DNA of 64,000 bases from Sphingobacteriaceae bacterium (GTDB taxonomy: Bacteria; Bacteroidota; Bacteroidia; B-17B0; Aurantibacillaceae): assembly GCA_016705695.1 (NCBI GenBank), contig JADJLA010000018.1:1-64000 (forward strand). The letters are read 5' to 3'. Of the stretch, positions 20,407 through 29,451 are shown in pieces. Both the position numbers and the translations under genes were made by a program. Each line of letters opens with the position of its first letter. The first letter of the stretch is position 1. The notes below the pieces were generated by a model, which worked only from the letters and a program-made list of their open reading frames with translations, was not told where the DNA came from and searched no databases.

Positions 20407-21039
20407 ATGTCTAAAGCAAACTGGAACGAAGATCTTAAACCTCTTATTAAAAAATATAAAGGAAAAAAACATCCACTTGATCATAAGAATACTTATCAAT
20501 TAGTAGTGATGGTTATTTTATCTGCACAAGATTCGGATAAACACATTAACGAAGTTGCCGTAAATTTTTTTAAAGCTTTTCCAAATATGGAAGCGTTAGC
20601 AAGAGCGGATGCAGAAACATTATATCAATACATTGGAAAGGTTCGCAACTTTGGAAATAAAACAAAATGGCTTTTAGCTCTTGCTTCAAAAATAAAAACG
20701 GATAAAAATATTCCATTAACTATGGAAGAATTAACTGAGTTGCCCGGCATTGGAAGAAAATCGGCCAATGTGATCATGCGCGAATCGGGCGTAAAAGCAG
20801 TTGGAGTTATTGTTGATCTACATGTAGTACGCGTAGCTCCAAGAATTGGTGTAGCAAGCGGCACCGATCCAAAAAAAATTGAGAAACAATTAATGGAAGT
20901 GAGTTCAGAAAAAGATTGGGGAGAGCTAGGAATGGCCATTTCCTTTTTAGGTAGAGAGATCTGTAGGCCCACCAACCCAAAATGCATAGAGTGCTTGATG
21001 AGCACAGTGTGCGCTTACAATAAGGGTGGTTTAGCATAG
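20407..21039 (+). CDS. nth: Endonuclease III
   Basis: DNA glycosylase/AP lyase that removes oxidised pyrimidines in base-excision repair. At 210 residues it matches the family length. The helix-hairpin-helix reads LPGIGRKSANVIM, with the catalytic Lys at 118; the catalytic Asp is D137 in VDLHVVRV. The C-terminal [4Fe-4S] loop is C-x6-C-x2-C-x5-C (C186, C193, C196, C202). All hallmark residues are present. The start is the ATG at 20407, 24 bases after a plausible -7 element. It stands alone, divergent from the giant secreted protein and 82 bases before kmo. Confidence 0.95.
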   Translation: MSKANWNEDLKPLIKKYKGKKHPLDHKNTYQLVVMVILSAQDSDKHINEVAVNFFKAFPNMEALARADAETLYQYIGKVRNFGNKTKWLLALASKIKTDKNIPLTMEELTELPGIGRKSANVIMRESGVKAVGVIVDLHVVRVAPRIGVASGTDPKKIEKQLMEVSSEKDWGELGMAISFLGREICRPTNPKCIECLMSTVCAYNKGGLA

Positions 21040-21136
21040 AAAAAGTGATGATTCTCATGAAGTTTTATTTTTAAAAGCCCAACAAATCCTTTAATTTCAC
21101 CACATTAATTACAAGCGCTATTTGCGAAGAAATTTT

Positions 21137-22492
21137 ATGAAGCAAGCTACCATTATAGGTTCAGGTTTAGTAGGTTCGTTATGGGCAGTATATTTGTCAA
21201 AACAAGGTTATAAAGTAAACGTGTTCGAGCGCCGTACAGATATGCGCAAAGCTAAGATCTCGGCCGGAAAATCCATTAACCTTGCCATGTCGTTTCGCGG
21301 ATGGAAGGCTTTAGATGAAATGGGAATTGGCGATGAGATCCGTAAGATCTCCATTCCTATGTACGGAAGAACCATGCATGCGCTCGATGGAAAAACAACC
21401 TACCAACCCTACGGTATAAATAACCAGGCAATTTATTCTGTTTCTCGCGGCGATATCAATTGCAAATTGATGGATATTGCCGAACGCGAAGGAAATACGC
21501 AAATTAAATTTAGCGAAGAGTGTATTGGCGCCGATCTTAAAAATGGAACTGTGGATTTAAAAAATACCGAAACCGGAAAACTAAGCGAGCACACATCCGA
21601 TGTTGTTTTTGGAACGGATGGCGCTTTTTCTGCAATTCGTTATAATGCTTTTCAAAAAACTGATCGCTTTACCTATAGCCAAAATTATATTGAAGATGGT
21701 TACCGCGAAATTTTATTGCCTGCAAATGCTGATGGAAGTTATAAATTAGAAAAGAATACTTTGCACATTTGGCCGCGCGGACGTTTCATGCTCATTGCGC
21801 TTCCTAATTTCGATGGTTCATTTACTTGTACTTTATTTATGCCGTTCGAAAACCACGAACATTGTTTTAATAATCTTACATCAAAAGAAAAGGTTAATAA
21901 TTTTTTCAAATCGGTGTTTCCTGATTTTTTTGAAATGATGCCAAATATTGCTGATGCTTGGGAAGATCATCCCTTATCATCGCTGGCCATTATTCGTTGC
22001 TTTCCTTGGACAAACGGAAAAGCGGCACTCATGGGAGATGCAGCGCACGCAACAGTTCCGTTTTTTGGACAAGGAATGAATGCGGGTTTTGAAGATTGCT
22101 CAGCTTTATATTCGTTGATGAAAAAGCACAATGAAAATTGGACAGAGATATTCAAAGAGTATGAGGTTATTCGTAAACCAAACGGAGATGCCGTTCAAGA
22201 TCTTTCGATGCTGAATTATATTGTGATGCGCGACAAAGTTGCCGATCCCGTTTTTTTACTTCAACAAAAAGTTGAAAGGCGCATGGCCGAATTATACCCG
22301 GGAAATTATTTCCCAATGTATTCAATGGTTTCTTTTAGCGATATTGAATACCAAGTTGCATTAACTAAAGGCAAAGAACAAGACAAGATTATTCTGGATC
22401 TTATTTTGCAAAATAATATCACTAACGATACAAGCCCAGAGAATATTGATAAATTCATTCACCGATCTTTTGGTGAGAAAATAAAAAACTAA
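21137..22492 (+). CDS. kmo: Kynurenine 3-monooxygenase
   Basis: FAD- and NADPH-dependent hydroxylation of kynurenine to 3-hydroxykynurenine. The Rossmann FAD motif is right at the start (ATIIGSGLVGSLWAVYLSKQ), with the acidic end of strand 2 in VFERRTDMR and the second FAD motif in GDAAHATVPFFGQGMNAGFE. Charged residues typical of KMO follow, including RPRG-like WPRGRFMLIALPN. The ATG at 21137 is chosen over an upstream TTG (21122) because the FAD motif begins only two residues later. It is 451 residues long, near the family norm. It is followed after 10 bases by tryptophan 2,3-dioxygenase, so the two probably share a transcript for tryptophan breakdown or quinolinate/NAD synthesis. The formamidase, kynureninase and HAAO genes are not in the window. 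Confidence 0.95.
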   Translation: MKQATIIGSGLVGSLWAVYLSKQGYKVNVFERRTDMRKAKISAGKSINLAMSFRGWKALDEMGIGDEIRKISIPMYGRTMHALDGKTTYQPYGINNQAIYSVSRGDINCKLMDIAEREGNTQIKFSEECIGADLKNGTVDLKNTETGKLSEHTSDVVFGTDGAFSAIRYNAFQKTDRFTYSQNYIEDGYREILLPANADGSYKLEKNTLHIWPRGRFMLIALPNFDGSFTCTLFMPFENHEHCFNNLTSKEKVNNFFKSVFPDFFEMMPNIADAWEDHPLSSLAIIRCFPWTNGKAALMGDAAHATVPFFGQGMNAGFEDCSALYSLMKKHNENWTEIFKEYEVIRKPNGDAVQDLSMLNYIVMRDKVADPVFLLQQKVERRMAELYPGNYFPMYSMVSFSDIEYQVALTKGKEQDKIILDLILQNNITNDTSPENIDKFIHRSFGEKIKN

Positions 22493-22502
22493 ATTAAACT
22501 AT

Positions 22503-23450
22503 ATGAACGAAGCACAAGAAAAACTAGTTGAACGTTTAACCGAAAAATACAAATCCATTGATCAAGATGTTAACATCCATATGGATGGATTGGTATGGGC
22601 TAAGCAAATGACCTATTGGGATTATATACAAACGGAAGCGCTTTTAGGTTTACAGATCCAAAGAACTACCTTGCCGGATGAAATGGTATTCATCATGTAC
22701 CATCAAATAAACGAGCTTTTGTTTAAAATGATACTATGGGAGATGGATCAAGTAGCCCATACTGAAAATATTGTTGCTCCAAAATTCACCAAGCATTTAG
22801 ATCGCATCAGTAGATATTTTGATATGCTTTCAAATTCATTTACTATTATGGGAGATGGCATGGATATTGATCAATACATGAAGTTTAGAAACACGCTAAC
22901 GCCCGCTAGCGGATTTCAAAGTGCTCAATACCGATTGATAGAATTTGGCTCAACCGAATTAATTAATCTTATTGACTACCGTTTCCGCGCTACCATTGAT
23001 CGTAATACACCATACGAGCACGCATATGAACATCTGTATTGGCAAGCGGCTGGTAAAGATCATGCAACCGGAAAGAAAAATCCATTACTGCAAAACTTCG
23101 AGAATAAATACAAGCATTTCTTCTTGGGAAAAATGGAAGAGTACAATACTATTAATCTTTATACGAAGTTCAAGTCGTTACCAGAGAAAGAAAAAACCAA
23201 CAAAGACCTCATCAATGCCATGCGTCATTACGATCATACTGTGAATATAGGATGGGTAATGAACCACTATAACGCGGCGGCAAAATATTTAGACAGTGGC
23301 CCTAAAAAAGCGGAAGCAACCGGCGGCAGTGATTGGCACAAATATATGCACCCTAAATACCAGCGTCGGATTTTCTTCCCTAGCCTATGGTCAGAAGAAG
23401 AGTTGAAGAACTGGGGTGTTGATAATTTGGAGGGCTATAAGAAGTTATAG
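22503..23450 (+). CDS. kynA: Tryptophan 2,3-dioxygenase
   Basis: Heme enzyme that opens the tryptophan ring to N-formylkynurenine, the first step before kmo. At 315 residues it is slightly longer than the compact bacterial enzymes. Recognisable family blocks: WAKQMTYWDYIQTEALLGLQ, the substrate-site helix FIMYHQINELLFKMILWEMD, LTPASGFQSAQYRLIEFG, and near the C-terminus ATGGSDWHKYM, which matches the family's TGGS loop. Transcriptionally coupled to kmo (10-base gap). The order kmo-kynA is the reverse of the reaction order. Confidence 0.95.
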   Translation: MNEAQEKLVERLTEKYKSIDQDVNIHMDGLVWAKQMTYWDYIQTEALLGLQIQRTTLPDEMVFIMYHQINELLFKMILWEMDQVAHTENIVAPKFTKHLDRISRYFDMLSNSFTIMGDGMDIDQYMKFRNTLTPASGFQSAQYRLIEFGSTELINLIDYRFRATIDRNTPYEHAYEHLYWQAAGKDHATGKKNPLLQNFENKYKHFFLGKMEEYNTINLYTKFKSLPEKEKTNKDLINAMRHYDHTVNIGWVMNHYNAAAKYLDSGPKKAEATGGSDWHKYMHPKYQRRIFFPSLWSEEELKNWGVDNLEGYKKL

Positions 23451-23535
23451 TCTATCGCTTAGCATTAATTTTTTTTAATCAAAAAAACCAGTAAATTAGT
23501 CCTCTAAAATTTAATAAATTTAACTTTTTCAAACG

Positions 23536-24429
23536 ATGATAAATTTCAAAGTAAAACGCATCATGTTGCCGTATGATTTTTCGGCAAACGCAAGCAAAGC
23601 AGTTAGTCACGCCGCATTTATTGCTTCACTTCTTAAAGCCGACCTGTATTTGGTGCACGTAATCAATAAATCAGAATTAGTTGATATTATTTTACCGCTT
23701 CTAAAGCTTAAGACGAACAAAGTAGTTGTAGATATGGTAAATGAACGCTTGAGTGATGCGGCCGCGCAAATTCGTAAAGACTATGGAATTACTCCAAAGA
23801 CGATCGTTTCTACCGGAAATATCACAACTGAACTTGTGAATCTTGCTGAAGAAAATAAAATTGACCTCATTATCATGGGCACTCAAGGTAAAGATTCAAA
23901 ATCAGATCTTTTCCTTGGAAGTACCGCTTACCGCTTAATTACCAAAGCGCCGGTTCCTGTTATGACAATTAAAGATCTGGTAAATAAAAAAGGTTATCAA
24001 AACATTTTAATGCCGATCGATTTTTCTGAACACTCGCGTCAGAAGGTAAATTACGTTATTGCCTTAGCAAAAGCCTTCAGCGCTAAAATAACCGTATTAG
24101 GTATTTACGATGAAGATGAAAAGGCAGATAAATTCAAACTAGAAATAGTTGCTAAACAAATAGTGGCTCTTTGCGAAAAGAAAGGCGTGCTTTGCGAACA
24201 CTTTATTGACAAAACAAATCATCGCGTAAGCAAAACTCTTAGCTTTGCCAAAAAACACAAGAACGATATGATCGTTACCATGACCGATCAAAAATTAGAT
24301 GGCGCACGCGGTATTTTAAGTACGTATGATCACGAGATAGTGAATGCAGCTAAGATCCCTATTATTTCTATTCAGCCAGAACTTTCAGGAGATCTAGGAA
24401 CCGGAGGAACGGCAGGAGTACCTTTCTAG
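23536..24429 (+). CDS. Tandem universal stress protein
   Basis: A 297-residue cytoplasmic protein with two UspA domains (about 1-147 and 155-285). The first keeps the ATP-binding signature G-x2-G-x9-G-S (GTQGKDSKSDLFLGS) and the opening MLPYDFS pattern. The second begins ILMPIDFSEHSR but lacks a recognisable ATP loop, so only one domain is likely to bind nucleotide. Such tandem proteins are common in Bacteroidota; the exact role is unknown. Preceded by an 85-base gap after kynA, probably with its own promoter, and convergent with the CDF gene two bases downstream. Confidence 0.9.
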   Translation: MINFKVKRIMLPYDFSANASKAVSHAAFIASLLKADLYLVHVINKSELVDIILPLLKLKTNKVVVDMVNERLSDAAAQIRKDYGITPKTIVSTGNITTELVNLAEENKIDLIIMGTQGKDSKSDLFLGSTAYRLITKAPVPVMTIKDLVNKKGYQNILMPIDFSEHSRQKVNYVIALAKAFSAKITVLGIYDEDEKADKFKLEIVAKQIVALCEKKGVLCEHFIDKTNHRVSKTLSFAKKHKNDMIVTMTDQKLDGARGILSTYDHEIVNAAKIPIISIQPELSGDLGTGGTAGVPF

Positions 24430-24431
24430 AA

Positions 24432-25403
24432 TTACAATTGATGCTTGCGATCGGGAAGAACATTATCTAATCCCCAAGTTAATCTTTTTACAAATTCGTG
24501 TTTTCGCTCAGGGCAATTTTTAACCTGACAAATAGCGCATGAAATTGGTAAACATGGATCGGCATGAATAAAAAATTCAATGTCGTGCGTTGATTCTTTG
24601 CTTACTAATTTTTCTATTGCATCAATTTCATCGTGTGTTTGCTGTAAATTATTATACCAAGGCAAGGTAACATGGCAATCTACATGCAAAACAGATCCAT
24701 ATTTTAATATTCTTAAATTATGAATGTCTATCCAGTTATCTCCACGATTTTTATTTAAGATACTGATCACATGATCGATCTTATCGTGATCAGCCTGATC
24801 TAACAAATTGAATACTGATTCCTTCAAAATACGAAATCCTGAAAAGGTGATATATCCGCCAAATAATACCGCCACAGCATAATCTATCCAAATAATGTTT
24901 GTAAAATATACCAGCGCTAATCCAATCACTAATCCTACACTTGAAATAGCATCGCTTATTAAATGTTTACCGCTGGCGATCATAAGGTCTGAGTGTCCGG
25001 CCTTGCCCTTCTTCATGATAAAAAATCCAACAAAATAATTAATGCTTCCAGCGGCTACAGAAAGATAAATTCCTAGATCAATTGAATGCACTTCATCTTT
25101 CTGAAAAAATGCCAAAACTCCTTTCGCCATCATTCCTATTCCGGCAATGGTTATCATTCCTCCTTCAAAACCCGACGAAAAAAATTCAATCTTTCCGTGT
25201 CCGTAGGGATGATCTTCATCAGCGGGTTTGCTGGCGTAATAAATTCCAAATAAGGCGAAAGATCCGGCCGCAACGTTTACAATAGATTCAACCGCATCGG
25301 TTAAAATTGCATTAGAGTGAGTTAAAAAATAAGCTAAAAATTTTACGCAAAGTAAAATCACACTCACGATCAAACTAATTATCATCAGTCTTTTTTTCGA
25401 CAC
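24432..25403 (-). CDS. CDF family divalent cation exporter
   Basis: Cation-diffusion-facilitator, expected to export Zn2+, Fe2+ or similar ions by proton antiport at the inner membrane. Six hydrophobic segments; the metal site is built from TM2 (NAILTDAVES) and TM5 (GKHLISDAISS, H-x3-D), with the family motif DHPYGHGKIEFF in the loop. The cytoplasmic ferredoxin-like domain contains HVDCHVTLPW. Unusual is a C-terminal tail with five cysteines in CLPISCAICQVKNC, a possible extra metal site. At 323 residues it is slightly longer than normal because of that tail. Last of four minus-strand genes with gaps of 0-4 bases. Confidence 0.92.
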   Translation of the reverse strand: MSKKRLMIISLIVSVILLCVKFLAYFLTHSNAILTDAVESIVNVAAGSFALFGIYYASKPADEDHPYGHGKIEFFSSGFEGGMITIAGIGMMAKGVLAFFQKDEVHSIDLGIYLSVAAGSINYFVGFFIMKKGKAGHSDLMIASGKHLISDAISSVGLVIGLALVYFTNIIWIDYAVAVLFGGYITFSGFRILKESVFNLLDQADHDKIDHVISILNKNRGDNWIDIHNLRILKYGSVLHVDCHVTLPWYNNLQQTHDEIDAIEKLVSKESTHDIEFFIHADPCLPISCAICQVKNCPERKHEFVKRLTWGLDNVLPDRKHQL

Positions 25404-25406
25404 AGC

Positions 25407-26342
25407 CTACAGTTTTTTTACTTTAACGCGACCCAATAATTTTTTGGCGCCACTTAATGTTCCTAATTGCATTCCAGAATTTATGCTAGTTGCCGATCCA
25501 CACGCCACACCAAATTTTACAGCTTCAGAAATTGTTTGCCCTTTATTTAATTGGTAAACGATCCCTGCCACCATGGTATCGCCTGCACCAACCGTACTTT
25601 TTATCTTTAATTTTGGGGGAATAAACTGGGTCGCCTCTTTTTCATTTATCAAAACAGCTCCTTCTCCTCCAAGTGAAACCAGAATGTTTTTCACCATTCC
25701 TTGTTTTATTAATTGCTTAGATCTTGCAACAATTTGTTTTGCGTTCAATTGCTTTTTACCAAATAATTGTGAGAACTCATTTTGATTTGGCTTAATAAGG
25801 AAAGCCCCGGTTTTTAATACCGTCCTTAAAGCATTTCCTGCGGTATCAACCACAAAATTTACTTTATTCTTTTTAATGTACTTCTGTAATTCCGAAAAAA
25901 ATTGTCTATCAATATCCGGCCAAACACTTCCGCTGAGAACCAAATATTTTGCATTTTGCTTTTTTAGTTTTGTAATTACTTCCTGCCACTCCTTCTTAGG
26001 AACAGGATTTACAGGCATCCCAAACCTAAATTGCAAATGAGTTTGATTCTCGAACACAATAAAATTTTCGCGAGTATAAGCAGTGCTTGAAACAGGTTCA
26101 GCATTTAATTGTTCGTGATAAACCAAATTATTTAAAATTCGGCCTGTGTAGCCTCCTGAAATATAAATGCAAAGCGAATCGGTTTTAAAATTGCGCAAAG
26201 CGCGCGAAACATTAATGCCTCCTCCACCCGCTTCAAACATGGGGTAAGAGCATTTTAGCTTTTTTTCGGGGACAAATTTTTCTACGGTTGTGCTTTTATC
26301 AAGACAAGGCGAAAGAGTTATAGTTACGATCTTTAGGCTCAT
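25407..26342 (-). CDS. PfkB-family 1-phosphofructokinase-like sugar kinase
   Basis: A 311-residue ribokinase-fold kinase, likely for fructose-1-phosphate, fructose-6-phosphate or tagatose-6-phosphate. The N-terminal ITLSPCLDKSTTVEKF and substrate motif GGGGINVSRALRNF are typical of the 1-phosphofructokinase subgroup. The anion hole and catalytic Asp are in STVGAGDTMVAGIVY. FLIKPNQNEFSQLFG is the conserved KPN block. The start ATG abuts the stop of the cupin gene and the stop is 3 bases from the CDF start, so it sits inside one operon. Substrate cannot be decided from sequence. Confidence 0.9.
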   Translation of the reverse strand: MSLKIVTITLSPCLDKSTTVEKFVPEKKLKCSYPMFEAGGGGINVSRALRNFKTDSLCIYISGGYTGRILNNLVYHEQLNAEPVSSTAYTRENFIVFENQTHLQFRFGMPVNPVPKKEWQEVITKLKKQNAKYLVLSGSVWPDIDRQFFSELQKYIKKNKVNFVVDTAGNALRTVLKTGAFLIKPNQNEFSQLFGKKQLNAKQIVARSKQLIKQGMVKNILVSLGGEGAVLINEKEATQFIPPKLKIKSTVGAGDTMVAGIVYQLNKGQTISEAVKFGVACGSATSINSGMQLGTLSGAKKLLGRVKVKKL

Positions 26343-26738
26343 TTACTCCACCATCACGCGGTCGTCTCCATTAAAAAATGGTGATTGAATACTTAATACC
26401 TTTAATGGTTTTTTGCCCTTTACAATAACCGAATGAACAGTTCCTTTTGGAATAAAAATAACATCCCCTTCTTTTATAGTAAATTCTTTATCGCCCATTC
26501 GCATTACACCCTCACCGCTTTGAACGATAACGTGTTCGCTATGTTTCATGTGCTTGTGCCCTTTTACCTCATTTTTTATAATGAGGCAAAAGCTGCTGCA
26601 TAAACTATCGTTGAATAGATTTTTACTTGTAAGCCCTGTTCCTCCAGGCTCAATTTCTAATGTATTTATCAATTGTGGATTTTGCGCACTTGCACAAAAA
26701 CACATGGCTAAAAAAGATCCAAAGAAAAATTTTCTCAT
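26343..26738 (-). CDS. Periplasmic cupin-domain protein
   Basis: A 131-residue single-domain cupin with a signal peptide (MRKFFFGSFLAMCFCASAQ, cleavage after SAQ). Metal-binding motif 1 is HKHMKHSEHVIVQSGEG and motif 2 is GDVIFIPKGTVHSV. The His and Glu/Gln pattern suggests a bound metal. Function unknown; small cupins of this type bind sugars or metal-chelated ligands. It is embedded between the TMTC-like gene (4-base gap) and the kinase (adjacent), which suggests a link to sugar or cell-envelope metabolism. Confidence 0.85.
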   Translation of the reverse strand: MRKFFFGSFLAMCFCASAQNPQLINTLEIEPGGTGLTSKNLFNDSLCSSFCLIIKNEVKGHKHMKHSEHVIVQSGEGVMRMGDKEFTIKEGDVIFIPKGTVHSVIVKGKKPLKVLSIQSPFFNGDDRVMVE

Positions 26739-26742
26739 ATCC

Positions 26743-29280
26743 TTATTTCAAATTTATTGGTTGCGCTTGTTGTGTTGGTTGTTGCGTAGCCATCATCATT
26801 TGATTTACAATTTGATTGGCCATTGGTAAATTTTGTTTTGCCTGAACATGATTTGGATTCAACTGTAAAGTTCTTTCCCATGCTTGTTTAGCCAAAACGT
26901 ACTTACGTGTATTAAAGAAAGCACCTCCCAAATTATACCATGCTTCAGGATTATTTGGTTCTAAAATTGTCCATTTATTGTATTCAATTGAAGCAGTATC
27001 CATATGTCCTTTGTTGAAAGCAACAATTCCACGATTCTTAAGGTCATTACTATACACTTGATAGTAATTTCTTAAATACGGGTTGTTTGGATATAAACGC
27101 TCTGCATTTTTCCAATAGTACAACGCTTCAAAATCCTTACGTAATTTAAAGTAAGCTAAACCTAAGTTCAAATAACCATTTACGTAACGAGGATGTAATT
27201 CAATAGCATGCTTTAAGAATGCGATACCTTTAAATAAAGCCGCTTCACGCTTATCCTTATAACCACCTTGTTTTACTTCTTCATCAGTTACAACTAAAGT
27301 TCCATTGTAATCGTTGAACGCGGTAGAGTCTTGGCCCACTACTTGTACGCCGGTCACTTCTTTTGTATCTGCTAGGTCAACCCAACGTGCGCCGGCGTTT
27401 CCTAATACTAACACCGAGTGCGGCATTGTTTTTACATCTTTTAAAAATAAGGTAACGTCGTTTTTCCAATCCCAGTTTCGCTCCCATGTTTTGCATCCGA
27501 AAAGAAATCCTACCACTAATACAAAACTAACTAACACCGAGCGACGTAAATTCAATTGTATGGTGGCCAGTTTATCAAACCCTTTAAGGATAACATAAGC
27601 TGCGCCTATACAGAAACCAATGGATGAGTGAAAGATCAAACGTTCGCCCATGGTAGCGCCAATATCCATTAACACGTTGCCTATCATTAAGGCGAAAATG
27701 ATATAGGTCATTATTGCAAAACCTATTACATGTTTTTTAATAGTGTAATATACCCCGGCAATGATCATTGCTACGTGTAACACAATTGAAAGTAAAAAAT
27801 CCCAGTCAGTAAAATGACGGTATGGGATTGTTTTGAAAGAATAATCAGAAGATAATGGATGAGGGAAAACGAGTAATTGAAGATATTTTAAAAGCACATA
27901 TCCTTTTGTTGCGAAACGCTCTTCGCCATTTGCCAACAAATATGGATTGTTCAAGATCTCTGTATCAGGCACTCCCGGCTTTAATTTTACCGCCATTAAA
28001 CGCATGGCTAAATAAACCAACATAACAAAGTATAACCAACTCATTAATGTATGGAAATTCTTAGTCTTATTTGTGCGTCCAATTACAAAAACTCCTAATA
28101 TCAAATATACAAAAGGCCATAACCAGAATGCTTTTATAGGTTTTGCGCCGGGCTTAGCATGCATGTCAAAATCACGCTTCATGTACAACATTAAAAATGC
28201 CGCTATCACAAAAATACCACCAACCACAAGCACGTTCTTCATTTCTTTTGTTTTCAAAAGTTTCAAGAGTGCGTCTTTACTCAAGTGTTTACCAACATCA
28301 ATATCATTCTCAGTAAATGTAAGCACTGCTAATGGCAATAAGAATAATAGGAATACCGCGTATTCTTTTGAAAGCACAGCAAGCAAGAACATAAAGCTGG
28401 CCCAGAAAAGATCCTTCCAGGTTTTGGTTTCTATGTATTTAAATGAGTAGAGGAAAGTGAGCGAGACAAATATTAACGAAAATATCTCGTCGCGGCTTTT
28501 TACATTGGCAATTGCTTCCGAATGTATTGGATGCATGGTGAATAATAACGCCGCTAAAAAAGCAAGGTCCGGATTTTTGCGGAAGAAACATTTAGCAAAT
28601 ACTAAATACAAGAACACACAGCCCAAAGCGAATGTCCAAATATTATTAAAGTGACGAACCTTGGCGCTATACACCTGGCAATCTACCTCATTAAAGATCC
28701 CATCGATATTAAGATCCTCATCAAATTCATTTTTAAAGTTCTTGTTCAAGTCCCAACAACTGTAGCACTCGTTACCTTGTACAACACCATCATTATTGGC
28801 ATCAACGTAATCGTTGAATTCATAATTTACTTCCGGCCGCCCACAATCTGAAGTGTGGGGTACCGGTTTATCGTCTAAGACATTGTTTTGATTAAGATCC
28901 CGCACTTGCATGTACAATCCACTTCTGTACGCACCTAAAAATTGTTGCTCAACTGCAAAACTTACTACAGATAATGGTCGATAACGACCACCGGCCAATT
29001 GATCGGTAGCACACATGCGACGATAAAAACTTTCGTAAGCGTCTTTGGTTAAAATATCAGGAATACCCCTGAATCCCTTTAATACGTGATCATTTTGGTG
29101 AATAATGATACCATCATCCAGTGCATACTCACCATTGATAGAGGTGATGTAAAACGCAAAACCAATGATACCGATAAGGATAGCGGCTAACTTTTGGTTA
29201 AGGAATGGAAAATAGGTGAATTTTGTTGTCAACTCCGGTAAAGAGGGTTGCTTTGCTGTTGTTTTTGTTTCGCGTGCCAT
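26743..29280 (-). CDS. TMTC-like GT-C membrane protein with TPRs
   Basis: An 845-residue inner-membrane protein related to GT-C glycosyltransferases of the TMTC type. The first periplasmic loop has the acidic ALDDGIII motif (D55, D56) and GGRYRPLSVVSF, and later HPIHSEAIANVKSRDEI, a hallmark of TMTC-like proteins. About 12 hydrophobic segments span residues 32-590. The C-terminus (about 670-825) has three or four TPRs (AIELHPRYVNGYLNLGLAY, LEPNNPEAWYNLGGAF, LQLNPNHVQA). Residues 128-200 form an insertion with four EF-hand-like loops and several Cys. Heads the four-gene operon. Donor and acceptor are unknown. Confidence 0.8.
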   Translation of the reverse strand: MARETKTTAKQPSLPELTTKFTYFPFLNQKLAAILIGIIGFAFYITSINGEYALDDGIIIHQNDHVLKGFRGIPDILTKDAYESFYRRMCATDQLAGGRYRPLSVVSFAVEQQFLGAYRSGLYMQVRDLNQNNVLDDKPVPHTSDCGRPEVNYEFNDYVDANNDGVVQGNECYSCWDLNKNFKNEFDEDLNIDGIFNEVDCQVYSAKVRHFNNIWTFALGCVFLYLVFAKCFFRKNPDLAFLAALLFTMHPIHSEAIANVKSRDEIFSLIFVSLTFLYSFKYIETKTWKDLFWASFMFLLAVLSKEYAVFLLFLLPLAVLTFTENDIDVGKHLSKDALLKLLKTKEMKNVLVVGGIFVIAAFLMLYMKRDFDMHAKPGAKPIKAFWLWPFVYLILGVFVIGRTNKTKNFHTLMSWLYFVMLVYLAMRLMAVKLKPGVPDTEILNNPYLLANGEERFATKGYVLLKYLQLLVFPHPLSSDYSFKTIPYRHFTDWDFLLSIVLHVAMIIAGVYYTIKKHVIGFAIMTYIIFALMIGNVLMDIGATMGERLIFHSSIGFCIGAAYVILKGFDKLATIQLNLRRSVLVSFVLVVGFLFGCKTWERNWDWKNDVTLFLKDVKTMPHSVLVLGNAGARWVDLADTKEVTGVQVVGQDSTAFNDYNGTLVVTDEEVKQGGYKDKREAALFKGIAFLKHAIELHPRYVNGYLNLGLAYFKLRKDFEALYYWKNAERLYPNNPYLRNYYQVYSNDLKNRGIVAFNKGHMDTASIEYNKWTILEPNNPEAWYNLGGAFFNTRKYVLAKQAWERTLQLNPNHVQAKQNLPMANQIVNQMMMATQQPTQQAQPINLK

Positions 29281-29451
29281 AATTAAAAACCTGAAAATAC
29301 AAAAATAATAGGAAATAGGTATGGGTTTTGCCTTATTTCAAAAAAATATTTTTCTGTCAGAAAGCCCCTTATAAAGCCGATACACTCCAAACCCCCATAA
29401 GTTCATAGAAATATGGCTTTTACAAGGAAATATTGTTAATTTGTACTGCCA

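Noticed and set aside
26743..29280. Open frames on the plus strand opposite the TMTC-like gene
   Set aside because: Shadows of the coding gene; they lack starts with ribosome sites and known domains.
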